Positions 10,456-22,432 of a stretch of 64,000 bases of DNA are shown one piece after another. A program made the translations under genes and the position numbers. Location of the stretch: contig NW_023998416.1 of assembly GCF_014805625.2 (NCBI RefSeq), positions 30,568,068-30,632,067 on the forward strand, read 5' to 3'. The DNA comes from Glossina fuscipes (lineage: Eukaryota > Arthropoda > Insecta > Diptera > Glossinidae). The notes under the pieces are model-generated. The model had not been told where the DNA came from. It worked only from the letters and a program-made list of their open reading frames with translations, and ran no database searches. Every line of letters begins with the position of its first letter. The first letter of the stretch is position 1.

Positions 10456-11502
10456 GGCTCTAGCTCACCATTCAAAGTACGATCGAGTTTGCTCGGTATA
10501 CAGCATCTTCTGCTAATTTTTAACTACTTACTACATGAAGTTTTTCGGATTTTATATAATTTCTGCAATGAGTTGTATTTAGGAAAAGATCATTGGACAT
10601 TTTTTATACGCAAGGAATGCGGAAGAGAAAGCATAATTCATTTTTGTTTCTACGCTTCTAAGCACTTCAACTTCAAGTGCGAAGATGTGAAAGTGAGTAA
10701 AGCTTATTCGAGTCGAAAAGGGACAAATTTTCTTTGTATCTTTTGTCTCTGGAGATTTCTTATTTGATTTCAAAATATGCAGACTATAGAATGAGAACTT
10801 TGTTCGAATCTTTCAGACGGTAGTGCAGTCTCTTGATAATTTTCTTTTTCTCTTGGACACTGGCGCGCGATATATAATAACATGCTATGTAACTTTGTTA
10901 AAGCATTTGAATCCGATTTTTTTGACATATATAGCAATAGAACGATGTCGTAAGAGTCGGTTTATTGGTAAGAATTGTATTCGTTTGTTGGAATGTCTTA
11001 AATTGTTTAGCTTTTTTGTTCAACTTTAATCGGTGAGCATGTGTTTGTAACAAATTATATTAACACGTGTTTCTCTGTCACTTATGAGAATCATGGGAAT
11101 ATTTAAAATGTTTTGGTCTTTTTGTTTAGTCTTAATTCATTTAGATATTCAAACAATATATATTATACACAGGCTACATATCCTTTGTAAATGAACTATG
11201 AAATAATCAAAAAATTGCTGAAAAAAGACCCAACGTGCATGGATTAGGATTGATTGCTCGAAGGTCAAATGCATAAAGCTATGAGCAGTGGGCTCCACGT
11301 CACTTTTGCCTATTAGCGAAAACATGGAGCTGACGTTTGTTTTTTTTTTTTTTTGCCGAACATGATTTGGCGATAAAAATTGTGATTGTCAGAAGAAGAA
11401 TTTTGAAAATAGTTTATCATATTTAGCAATGGTTGTAGAGGTTCCACTAATGTCGTTTGACAATCGATAATATAATATATAAAAATAAGAACAAGAAAAA
11501 AA
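10456..11502. other. Intergenic, nothing recognised
   Basis: AT-rich with a T-run at about 11340-11354. The longest frame (10453-10767, plus) has no recognisable domain, and the antisense frame over the same bases is equally open, so neither is supported. Confidence 0.4.
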
Positions 11503-12046
11503 AACAAGTAAGTAAGTTATATTCGGCGGGGGCCGAATCTCGCCAAACCACCACTATGTTCTTCGCATTCTATTCCGTGCCTATATCGCTGGTATTATTA
11601 ATCACTTGCAATTTTATGTGGGCATGGCGAATGTTTTCCTTTTTTACCTCCAAATTTCAGCCTCCTAACCTTTTCAATTTCCGAGTAACGAGCAAAAATC
11701 TCAAAAGTTTTTCTTAAAAAAAAACAGAGTTGGGTTCAATTTACGCTCCATTGCGCGCTTACGCTCTGATCGATTTGGGCCATTTTCAATACCAGTTTTC
11801 AACCAGTGTGCAGAAACTCGCAACGTTTCTACTAAATTTGAAGTCGACTAGAAGAGTGCCAACAACGTGCGTTGTACAGGCGCAGAGACGGACAAGCATG
11901 GATTAATCAATTCAGAATTTCACGCTGATCAAGAATATATATATATTTTATCGGATCTCCAAAGCTTCCTCTTGCGTTTTACATACATTATGAAAAGGAA
12001 CAAAATGAGTATACTACCACCATCTTGGAGTGGTGGGTATAATAAA
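11503..12046 (+). repeat. Dispersed repeat family 1, near-complete copy
   Basis: Opens ACAAGTAAGTAAGTTATATTCGG with a TTCGG/CCGAA hairpin at about 11522-11537, then CTTCGCATTCTA. The body block GATCAAGAATATATATA is at 11928-11944. It ends GGAGTGGTGGGTATAATAAAA near 12030-12046. This is the clearest full copy, about 540 bp, and defines the family for the other copies. No open frame of note lies inside. Flanking A-rich sequence hides any target duplication. Confidence 0.65.
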
Positions 12047-12884
12047 ATAAACAAAAACAAAATCGAAAAAATATGGCGTCAAAAACTTAAACAGCAAGCG
12101 ATACATATTGGAGTCTGCAGAAAGTGCTTATAGGATTTGGAATGGTTTCGTTTACTTATCATATGGCGTTGGGAGCGCGGTGGTGGCGCAAGATCCACTT
12201 CCTTGAATGCAAATCACTTTTCCGACTTCTTTCGGCATCTCATAAATGAAACAAAAACTTTTTTATATAATCCCAAGTAAGAGACAAAAGAAAAACAAAA
12301 TAAAATCGAGATCACCAGGAACTTTTTCAGACAAAAGAAAATTTATTCCTTTAGTGTCAAAATGTGTTTGTGTTCGAGCTTGGGCTTGTATTTATGTGCA
12401 TATATATGCAGGTACATGAATGTGTACATGATGTGCATAACTCTGTGGGTCTGTATGTTAATGGATGCAAACTCAATTGCAACAGTTGTGGCAAATTAAA
12501 AAGGCAACGGAGCAAGTGACTGAAATGCCGTTCTACGGCCTCAGTGCGTCTACATATGTGTATACATATGTACGGTGAAGTGTGCTCATACCTATGTGTG
12601 AGTACAATTTTTCTGTGTGCGTATGTGTTTGCGAATTCCTGTGAGAAAATACACACCAGTAAGAAATTGTGTTACAGTGAATTGATTTACATGTGATTTC
12701 AAGTGAAAGACAAGACAAAAAAAATAAAAAAGGAAGAAAATTGAAACAGGAACGGAAGGAATAAGAAAACGAAATGAAGAAAGTAAAAAAGAACAAACAA
12801 AAAAAGAAAGAAAAGAAGAACAAAAATTTGCCGACAACAGAGAATTGTCTGAATAGCTACTGTTGGCTTACTTAAGAGAATGGC

Positions 12885-12918
<34 letters not shown>

Positions 12919-13389
12919 TTATACTTGCACAGATAGCTTGGATGTATGCGTCTGTCTGCAGGTATGCGTTATTAAAGAAAATGGGAAAAAGAAAAAAAAA
13001 AAAACAACCAAGAACACTTACAATATATCTATGCATACACGTTTGCCTATGAGCTTACGGTAAAATGAAATTTTACATTCCTTATGTGTACGTGTGTTTG
13101 CACACATTACCATACAGTTACAATTGCAGCTCGAGTGGAACATGAGTTGGACAACAACATATGTTTCATTGTATATGAGCACTAACACATTAGCATGTAA
13201 CATATAAATGCAAAATGCAGTTGGCACACTATGCAGACCCCGAACGGGCCACGACAACATAGATATGCAATATTTTTACTATAAAAGTATTTAAGCAACA
13301 AAAATTCTGAACTTTCTCTTTAGCTATGCGGTTGCAATTTTATTCTTCACCTTTTATGTAAACATATTTACACGCATACACATATGTAA
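12047..13389. other. Intergenic, with simple repeats
   Basis: Contains (GAT)n at 12885-12918, an A/G-rich stretch at about 12712-12830 and A-runs near 12990-13003. Minus-strand frames across the A/G-rich stretch are Phe/Ser/Leu-rich by composition only. No gene is supported. Confidence 0.5.
12885..12918 (+). repeat. (GAT)n microsatellite
   Basis: About eleven uninterrupted GAT units in non-coding sequence. Confidence 0.95.
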
Positions 13390-13399
13390 AATTTTTGGC

Positions 13400-13765
13400 A
13401 TATGGTCGACCTAGACGGAGTCTCCCGAAGGTATTAAAGAACGTAATCGAAAATATCGTAGAATGGGGCGTGGTGAACAGCTCCCAAGGGTCTAAGGCGG
13501 CTAGAGTGACAGCAGGTGGAGGGAAGAGCCCTGGGGAATCAATAACATAATCCGCTGAGATCCCATCAGGCGTATAGAACTAATGGCAACCAACCCGTTC
13601 GATGTAATAGCAACGGTGGTTTCGTAGAGGAGAGCGCCCGACGAAGCGTGCATGGGTGGCGCTGGGAATACTTTTAGCACGTCGGCTTCACGGATGGCGC
13701 GTCGTATATACCGCCGGTACGGTGCGAATAGCATCTAGGGAGAATTGCACTTTCCGTACGCGTAG
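13400..13765. other. GC-richer island of unknown origin
   Basis: Base composition shifts abruptly to GC-richer text (AGTCTCCCGAAGG; GCTCCCAAGGGTCTAAGGCGGC; GAGAGCGCCCGACGAAGCG) between AT-rich flanks. Frames are open for up to 77 codons on the minus strand (13501-13734) and 60-78 codons on the plus strand, but none shows a known motif. The shift suggests inserted mobile DNA, perhaps a decayed retroelement. A (TA)n tract follows directly at 13784-13860. Confidence 0.35.
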
Positions 13766-13783
13766 CAACCAATACATTCACAC

Positions 13784-13785
13784 AC

Positions 13786-13822
<37 letters not shown>

Positions 13823-13860
13823 CATATATATATATTTACATATATATATATATTTTTATT
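13784..13860 (+). repeat. (TA)n microsatellite cluster
   Basis: Runs of TATATA broken by CA and TTTACA, extending into TTTATTTATTTA. Confidence 0.9.
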
Positions 13861-14400
13861 TATTTATTTACATAAGACAACGAAGCATATGACACATGAA
13901 AGTTGACAAAAAAAAGGAAGGCAAAAAGATGACAACAATCTTAGGAAGAAAGAAAGCACACAAAATGTGTGGGTATATGCGAAGGCATTGCTCATTGCAG
14001 GTTCCCGCCTGCCTAACTTGGCAATAATACTGATTACAACAGCATAACAGCATAAGAATGCCATACGTTTAGATTGGAGATGTATAGCGGAGCACTTTAT
14101 TTATGTGTGCATATGTACGTACACATTATAAAGTTGTTGCATTTCAGCTAATATGGCATCTGCAACCTTGTGTAAACATTTGCCTGAGCGTTTGTAGAAA
14201 TCTACATATATTCATGTTTGCAGTTGCGTAATCTAATAGAGCATTAGAGTGGCTCAAATTCAACGTTCGTAAGCAAAATAACTTTTTATTTGCTTTTCCT
14301 TTTTAAATATTGTCACTAAAATAAAATTGTGAATAAAAAAATTTTATATAAACAGAAATCATTTTAATTCAAATCTTTTAATTTTGTTTTACCTTCAAAC

Positions 14401-14416
14401 TTACACATACACACAT

Positions 14417-14473
<57 letters not shown>

Positions 14474-14475
14474 TA
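14401..14475 (+). repeat. Compound (CA)n-(TA)n-(CA)n microsatellite
   Basis: ACACATAC units, then an uninterrupted TA run, then an AC run of about eleven units. Confidence 0.95.
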
Positions 14476-14843
14476 AATTGCTTGAGTTGAAAAAAAATGC
14501 TTAAACAATTCGTAAAATTTTTTGACAATCAAAACTTCTTACTTACTTAAGCAGAGACGCGAAGTTCAAGTTGTATTTGTGAAGCCCAAAGTACATTTCT
14601 TCATTGAATATTTGCTTTCGTTTCCCATTCTTTACCGTCATTTTTTAAATTATAATGATGACTGCATTTCATTGGTGTCACATTGTTTGGCAGATGAAAT
14701 ATGACAGAATATTGGCAATTCGCGCAATTTCCCTAAAATGTTTCGCTTTTTAACCGTAGCACATGAATGTTCGTACATATGTTTTTGGGTAAGCTTTTGC
14801 GTGTGAATGCATACTTTACTCATAAACAATTTGAACAGAGTTT

Positions 14844-14853
14844 ATGTGTGTGC

Positions 14854-14896
<43 letters not shown>

Positions 14897-14898
14897 TG
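14844..14898 (+). repeat. (GT)n microsatellite
   Basis: Long GT run with a few GC and GA interruptions near its 5' end. It yields a poly-Thr-His antisense frame that is not a gene. Confidence 0.95.
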
Positions 14899-16744
14899 TA
14901 TATATACAAGAAAACATACTTGCTACGCATTTGTGTAGAAATATTTATGCAGCACGCATTGTTGCATCGTTGATTACTGTTATTGTTGGCAAACATTAAA
15001 GAACATTGGGTGTAAATATGCATTAGAAAAAAACTTTTCGAACAAACATTTGCTAACATTTGCATTTAATGTTCAATTCTTTTTTGCTGTATCCAACATA
15101 AAAGATAGGTTACGTTTGCGAACTGTTCGTAGCACGCATGCAAATAAGAATTCGAGAGCTTTTAAGCGAGAAACCAAAATCACTTTAAACAGGGTTCGAT
15201 TTATGGTTCTCGATATCGAGTGAACGTCATCGTAATTTGCATATGCAATTTTACAGTTCAATGATTTTTCATTCGATAGTAAGAAAAATGCGCACGTTAT
15301 CGATAGTGGTGAACTCTCTACATCTACGAATCCATCCCGAATCGACAGCTATCGCGTTTACTCGCAACATCGAGAACCCTAAACTTTCCCCAAAGTCTGT
15401 TTTTATTTCATTCAGGCAACTTTTTGCGTATTTGTGGCATATTAAGTCTTAGTTTAAATTTTTTATACAAACCGAATACGAACGAATTGCTTCAGAGTCC
15501 GCACACAATTACCAAGAACTTGAGAATATTCAGTGTTAGTAAGCATGTATTTAGTTCGTACGGATGAATACGACAACTAAAAAGATCTCACACACTTATT
15601 CCAGATGATTTAGAATCATTTTCCGGACTGATATCTATCAAAGGACTTTTGTGGTCAGCACCTGCACATCGCAATATTTAATGCACTTTGTTGAGCATGT
15701 ACGAGGTGCGAGAAACATTTTCACCACCTTCCCCGCATAACGTCCTAGTTTATGAAATGTATTAATCATTTTTCTATCTCGGTAATAAATTGCTAAACTA
15801 ATCTGAAAACTTTACATCGATTAGGACCATCCGCTCGACTCCGTTTAGCGCAAAAGTTTTTACAAAAACTTAGCGTTTACATGGCAACAAGATCTAATTT
15901 TTAGTATTTTATGACCAAAAATTAGGTAAGACTACCATTTGCATAAAGGATTTTATCCGAAAGCCATACTTTTGTTTTTGTAAAACACTGGAAAAATCCG
16001 CATTTCGTGTGTAGCGTTATACTAAAACAACTGTAATTTGCAAGCCGACGACTGGAATGTCATGAAATTTTTTACACATTTTCTTTGAGGTTTCGTACTA
16101 ACCAAAAATGATATGGATTCGACAACAGTCATCAGACATCTGCATGTCATATCCGGATGACATGTTAAACATGTTACTTGTGATATGATAGATAGATAGG
16201 AGGATCAAGACCTTATATATGGCAAAAAAGGCTAATATGATGATATTTTCTGCCGGAAACAAACGAAGAATGCTAGGTGCTTCGCAAAAGTCAAGTACAC
16301 TATATAAACAGAATTATTTTCTTTGGATTATTGTTAGAAACTTTTTTTTATTTTACAAAATTTGTACTTTTCATCAAATTTTCAACCCTAACATCGGTAG
16401 CTTTCTGCCTCTGAGATAGACTTTCTCTGAGTAACTGATTACGCAGAAAATAAAAAAGATGAACTTGTAATATATGTGTTCTGTAGAGAAGAGAATTCAA
16501 AACATTTTCTCAGCCCATTCACACTTTCCACATACGTTTAGCACGCGAAAATAACACTTTTTATCGACCTTTTTCGGAAAATAGTAAAAATGAAAAATTT
16601 CGTTTCGATAATTAAGGCTTAAGGCTTAAGGCATATACACGTTTGGGAAGATAATTTATTTCAATGGAAAGTATATATAGACAGTATCCGATCTAGTAAA
16701 CGCATAAAAAATGATTGGAATTATGGTAAATTAATGCAAAAAAA
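14899..16744. other. Intergenic; weak family 2 fragment at about 15590-15770
   Basis: ATTCCAGATGATTTAGAATCA at 15599-15619 and CACCACCTTCCCCGCATAACG near 15720 resemble diverged blocks of repeat family 2. The rest is AT-rich with nothing recognised. Confidence 0.35.
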
Positions 16745-17112
16745 TATTGTATTTGGCATTTTTGAAAAAGCCAATGATATCCAGACTTCCCCAGGCAAGT
16801 TTGATCACCAGTTTCAAAGATTTTCCCTTACATCAACATTCTCGGGATAAGACAGCATTTACGATACCTGGTCGCCGACGACGAACCATTTTCCCCAACC
16901 AGCTTTCCTCAAAAGCTGTGGCCTGCAGGTTGTAGAACATAGGAACATAAGAAGAACACGCGGACAGACAAGACTAAATTGATTCAAAAACCGATTCTAA
17001 ATCGATCGGCATAATGAGAGATGAGAGGTGAGTGTTTCAAGTCCTTCTGCGTGTTGCATATACAACATTAATATACCCTTGTACCACAAGTGGTGCACGA
17101 CGTAAAAAAAAA
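16745..17112 (-). repeat. Dispersed repeat family 2, inverted copy
   Basis: Read on the plus strand it ends GTACCACAAGTGGTGCACGA, the reverse of the TACACCACTTGCG start of the 9090 copy. It is preceded by GATTCAAAAACCGATTCTAA at about 16980-17000 and CAAGTCCTTCTGCGTGTTGC at 17039-17058. The ACCACAAGTGGT core at the end is itself palindromic. Confidence 0.5.
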
Positions 17113-17608
17113 ATTGAACCAAAACCGGTCTCTAACTGCGTTAACGTTCAAACAAGGATCCTCGTTTTCGTCCTAAACGTTTTCCATTGTTTCATTGATT
17201 CGCTTGCTTTGCTTTGTTTACACGAATATTTATGAGATTTCGGATACGTTTTTCTAATCTGTTGTTAATTGTCGGTTAGTTGTGATAAAGTGATGCGACC
17301 TTCGTTTGAACGATGCGAATTTATTGCGGGACCGCGCTATTAAACTGCGAAAATTTTATCGTATGTCGTATATTTAATAAACTTAAATACAAATGCAAGA
17401 AATTTATTTAAAATTGCAAACGATTAACTGTAATTAAGAAGTGTTTAAACCGTTAAATGCATTTCAAAGTAGTTTCGCGCACACATAGCGCAGTAATCAA
17501 GTATGCTTTTATCGTTCTACAATTGTACTGGACTTTGTTGTTTTTTTGTTAAGCAAGAAAACTGTAAAAAACACTTAATTTTTCAAATAATGGAAAAGAG
17601 AAAAGTAG

Positions 17609-17637
<29 letters not shown>
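17609..17637 (+). repeat. Poly(A) tract
   Basis: An uninterrupted run of 29 A. No retroelement body was recognised upstream, so this is listed as a simple repeat. Confidence 0.9.
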
Positions 17638-17640
<3 letters not shown>

Positions 17641-18306
17641 GAAAAACTTATTTAGTTTATCACTTTTTTTATTTTTTTTTTATTTTTCATTTGCAGAAAA
17701 CATTGCAGTGCGTCTCTATGGACAAGTGTTGCACCATCGCTGCTATATAGTGTTTCGTCGAGTTGGGGTTTTAGCTTTAGTTGTTGTCCAACTTAAATGG
17801 ATTTATTTCATTCACAAAACTTCAGTCGAAGGGATGAACATAACAACAATAACAATAACGACAAAAACAATAATGCAACTTACAAATTGCTTTGCCTTGA
17901 ATATAATTTTAAATAAACAAAATTATTTTTAAAGAACTCGAAGAAAAAAGAAAAAGCTGAGAAGAAAAAATGAAAAGAAAAACCAAAACAATACAACGCA
18001 AACGCTAAAGGGGAGAAACGACGAAGAAAACTTTTCCCTTATGCGGAGTAGTATTCAATACGAAATGGAATGAGATTGTTTTGTATTTTTGCCTACGATG
18101 GACGCCGCTTGGTTCGCCGGCTCGATAAACTTTCAACTCGTCTTTCTTTATTTTCATACGCTCTAAAGAGATTTATGTATACAAAATGCCTTCAAGTGGT
18201 CGCACATAACTTTGACAGCGCTTTAACTGAATCGCACTAAAGAGCCATCTTAGCGTGTTGTTCTGCTGTTGACAAGGCATTAAGTGTTTGTACTCGGCCT
18301 CTTTGC

Positions 18307-18351
<45 letters not shown>

Positions 18352-19009
18352 TAACAACGACAACATCAATAACGCTACCGTGCAATCTTCTTCTGCTTCG
18401 TCTGTCTATAAAATTTTGCTTTATGTTATATCAACAACAACTGCAGACAACAACGGCGATAACATCAACTATTGCGATGAAGAAGAAAGCGGCTGCTGAT
18501 GCGCTATTACTGTTTGCCTGCCATAAATATGTGAATACGAAATACGTACAGACATAGCATAAAATGTGTTGATACCGTATCGCAGTCATGGACAGTTATT
18601 TTGTAGAGTTGTTTTCTCTTGATTAATTACTCATCGGATGAATATGCAGGCAACGAAGCAAACAACCAAAGTATCAAACAATCAGGTTTCGGGCTTGCAG
18701 GCGAACAACAAGGAAGCAAGCAAAAGCAGCGAACAGGCAGGCGAACGGGCAGATGGAAAATGAGATAACTGAAGAGGCATAACAAGTGCATTCAAATGCA
18801 TTTTAATTGCCTCTAAAAATAATAAATAAATAAATACTTGCCACTCTTAATCCAGCAACAGACACAGACAGATCCTCAATGCATAAGCCTTACTTTGTTT
18901 GTGTGTATATGTTTGTGAATGTGTATGTATGGCGGTGAAAAGTACTTCAACACGTTCCCGTTGTAAAGGCAGATAGATTTTCATTCAATTTGAAAGTTTT
19001 ACGCTAGGG

Positions 19010-19045
<36 letters not shown>

Positions 19046-20845
19046 TTAATAAAAATAAAACTTTGTTAAACTAATATCATAAAGTTGTTAAAGTGAAATT
19101 CTCAAAATAACATAATAATGAAAGGAACATCATATTAGTTAGTTTAAGTTTCTTATATGCAAGCATTCAATCATTCTCTAAATAGTTTTTGCATTCTTAT
19201 CACTTTCAATTTTAATTAATTTATGCATATATAGTGAATCTTTCTTTTTTATGCCAACTTAAATGCTTTCACCGTAAAATTGTTTAAAATAAATAAACAA
19301 AAGTTGGACGCATAGCACTACGAAAAGTGCATAATTGACAGATAATGCAATGATTTGAAAAAAATTTATAATTTTTTTTCGCACAACAGTGTAGAATTCA
19401 ACCTTTTATGCTTCGGATTGTCAAAACAAAGAAAAAAAACTTTAAAATGGGGAAAAACAAGTAAGAAAATAAAGTTTGTTTTGATACGAATTTTTGACAC
19501 CCAGCGCTTCCTCGCCGAATAAATTACAAATTTCAGCCCTTTATGAAAGTGCCAGTTAGTTGATGCGTTGCTCTTTCTGATCCTTCCGCGAATTCGTTCT
19601 AATAATTTATATATAATTAAGAACTCTTAGAATACATCACTCAATAAGTGGGTAGGATTTTTGTTTTGTTTCTCCTTTTGTACTTTTGTCATTCAAACAC
19701 TCTAATAATCCTACGTAGTATTCAACAAATTAGTCTTCGGCTCTTTTCAAGATAGTCTATCTATTATGCGCATCACACAATATAGCCGCTGTGTAGCCCC
19801 GGCGACTGTTGCGTTTTTGCTCGATTACCCATTCGCCTGACTGCCGATTTGACTCGCGATAAGTACGTGCTCTGTGGTATTCACCAGTCTTTTAATTATT
19901 AACTTGACTACCGATACTTCGTAGGATGACTATTGACAAATTTATACGATTTTTAGATAGTTTCAACTGTCAAACAAATTGTGTCAAAAAGTTCGGAATA
20001 TTTCGACCGTTACTTGATAATTTACAGTTGAGTGATGTGTTAAATTCTTAGGACTCTTTCCTGAATTTGCGTGAGACGTGTATATATAATCTACAATGCT
20101 TGTAGATTTTAAACTAAAGCTATTTGTTTATTACGTGCTTCGTTTCCTCCCGAAATGGCTAACAATTAACATTAATTCACTAAAACTATCAATGCGACTT
20201 TGCGTTTTCAGCATGCGTAGCTTGTTCTTTTTCGATCTCGGTTCAAGTTTTGCACAATATTTTCTCGATTAGTCGGTTATTTTCAATTCATATTCGTAGA
20301 CGCAAGTCTACACCTGATAGTCAGTCAGAAGTCATTATTGCAAAGATATAGCAAAAATCGAAAAACTCACACTACGTGCTTACAAGAATAAATGTAACTC
20401 TGTTGCAATTAAATGCATTGACATGAAACTCCACATAGATGTTAAAGACAATAGTGCCTAAAAAGATAAGAATTTAATGATTTCGTAGGACCATCAAAGT
20501 TTAAATGAAAAATCCAAGTTTCTTTTTGTTCGCAGTGCTTTATCAAATTTAACTTGTCTTTCGCAAAATGTATATCCACGAGTGCTTCTGTCTGCACGAT
20601 AGCAGAGTAAAGGAATGATCATTGTTAAGCAAGTTTGGAATTTTACATAAATCAAAAATATGTAAATGCTTTCCCGAGGCTTATAAATGTGAGCAATAAA
20701 TATCTTAAATCTACAATCTAAAGATTGTAGATCTTTGTTATGTGGCAAAGAAGTGCTTAAGGGCAACTTATTCCATTTTAATAATGAAAAGCTTAAGACA
20801 ATCTCAAAGTCATAAATTGAGAGCTTTATACTAAATGCTGTAAAG
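17638..20845. other. Intergenic, simple repeats only
   Basis: Holds (TAA)n at 18308-18350, CAACAA/ACAACA-rich text at about 18350-18470 and (TA)n at about 19011-19041. A 9-bp hairpin, CTACAATCT/AGATTGTAG, is at 20711-20730. No gene is supported. Confidence 0.5.
18308..18350 (+). repeat. (TAA)n microsatellite
   Basis: About fourteen uninterrupted TAA units. It creates a poly-Asn frame on the plus strand and poly-Leu on the minus strand, both artefacts. Confidence 0.95.
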
Positions 20846-21030
20846 CATTAAACAGAATCGCTTTTCAGGGGTTTTCTCTATTCATCTAACTGTTTGATGC
20901 TCAACTTGCGGCTCAACATTTTCGAAATATTTGTCTCAAATTTGGTACGCTGACAGGTTTCGATTCGAGGGAGAATTCTATTGAAATTGGATTGAATAGA
21001 TACAACATTGCGACCATTGCCCATATAAAA
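20846..21030 (+). repeat. Dispersed repeat family 2, fragment
   Basis: CAGAATCGCTTTTCAGG, then ATTTGTCTCAAATTTGGTACG, GAATTCTATTGAAATTGGAT and CGACCATTGCCCATATAAA. This is the middle of the family 2 block order, forward orientation. A family 1 head follows at once. Confidence 0.45.
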
Positions 21031-21035
21031 ACATA

Positions 21036-21095
21036 TATAAGAAAATTATATTCGGTCATGACCGAATCTTTTGCACCCATCACCGTGATCCAACA
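21036..21095 (+). repeat. Family 1 head (hairpin) fragment
   Basis: AAAATTATATTCGGTCATGACCGAATC: a TTCGG/CCGAA stem around TCATGA, the same head as at 11515 and 33725. The rest of the element does not follow clearly before the next head at 21487. Confidence 0.5.
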
Positions 21096-21479
21096 AAAAG
21101 AAACGAACTAAATTTCATACTCTTTTCGTATTTACGTACTCCTTTGCACATACTTACTTGTATTTTATGAGTAACAAGGAAATAAAGACGGAAAACAAAG
21201 GTCTTCACAGTTTTTGCTACATGGACGTGTAGACTTTATAGACGTGCTCTTTGAAAAGTTTGGGTAATTTTCAAATTCTTGTACAAGTTTTTAAGCGATG
21301 TTTTTATTTCTACGAGTGGGAGAATATTTACCACAGATACTACACAGTTGCGCAGACGGATATATGGCCAAATGATTGGACGGACCTGCTGAAGCGTATG
21401 ACGAAATTTAAATTTTCATTAGGGTGTTTTTGAACTTTGCTTCTGTGCGTCACAAAGGTTTTAACAGAAAAACCAAATT

Positions 21480-22432
21480 AAAAATTTATATTCGGTTGAG
21501 ACCGAAACTCGCATTAACATAAAAAAGTGAATAAAATAAAATTTAAATTTCACCTTTTACTTCACTATAATATATTGCTAGGAAAAATTAATCTACCGCG
21601 TCGCGACGTCTACCATAATTAATTGAGAACTAACTCACGTAGCTTTTCGTATTCTACTCTCCAAGCACTTTTATTTGATTCCCCTATCGCTAGTATTATT
21701 AAGTGAAATTAATCTAGCAGGTCGCGGTGTTTACCATATTTCTTTCAAAATTAACGCGGTTTTCGGCCAATAATATATCTTGTATAAAATAGTTTTAAAC
21801 AGCCTGCCTTTTTCATGACTAATAAGCATAAAAAAAATGCAGTTACGTTGAGTTTATGCTTCATTGGGGGCTTGTGCTTTGACCAATTCGGCTCATGTTC
21901 AATACTAATCTGAAAGACTTTTAATGTTTCTACCAAATTTGAGGTCGATATCTTCGTTTCTGGACCTAGGAGAGTGCCTACAATGCATACTACGCAGATA
22001 TGCACACAGACAGACTTGGCTTAATTAATTGAGAATTTCATGCTGACCAAGAATATATATACTTTATAGCGTTTCCGAAGTTCCCTTTTGGATAATGCAA
22101 ACATTAAAACAATGAGCATCCTTCATTGCTGTTTATAAAAAATGAAATTATAACACACCATGGAACTGAGTAGGTGTGGCCGATTATATCTATTTTCGTA
22201 GAAGTGTTATAGTATCGGCCATAGAACATGCGTTCACATTTTTGTAGATTTATCTACTGTAGTGTTTGAAACACAGAGGTGTCTTCACTTTATAATAGGC
22301 AGGAGGGTGTACAGCGGACAGATGGACACATGAACAGGTGAACAAGGATAGACGGACATGCTTTCCTTCTGGGTGTTACAAACGTTTTGATCAAATGAAT
22401 ATACTCCTCATCCTTCAGTGATGGGTATAAAA
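21480..22432 (+). repeat. Dispersed repeat family 1, long copy
   Basis: The head ATATTCGGTTGAGACCGAAAC is at 21488-21508. CTTTTCGTATTCTACTCTCC follows at 21643, then TATCGCTAGTATTATTAAGT. The body GACCAAGAATATATATACTT is at 22041-22060. It continues through CCTTCTGGGTGTTACAAACG to GTGATGGGTATAAAAAC at about 22420-22436. At about 950 bp it is longer than the 540-bp copy at 11503, so it holds extra or duplicated sequence (about 22080-22370). Confidence 0.55.

Noticed and set aside
12357..12837. Overlapping Phe/Ser/Leu-rich minus-strand frames
   Set aside because: Composition of the A/G-rich plus strand; three frames are equally open and none has a motif.
14820..15065. Minus-strand frame rich in Thr-His
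   Set aside because: Caused by the (GT)n run; no other support.
18173..18385. Poly-Leu and poly-Asn frames
   Set aside because: Direct products of the (TAA)n microsatellite.
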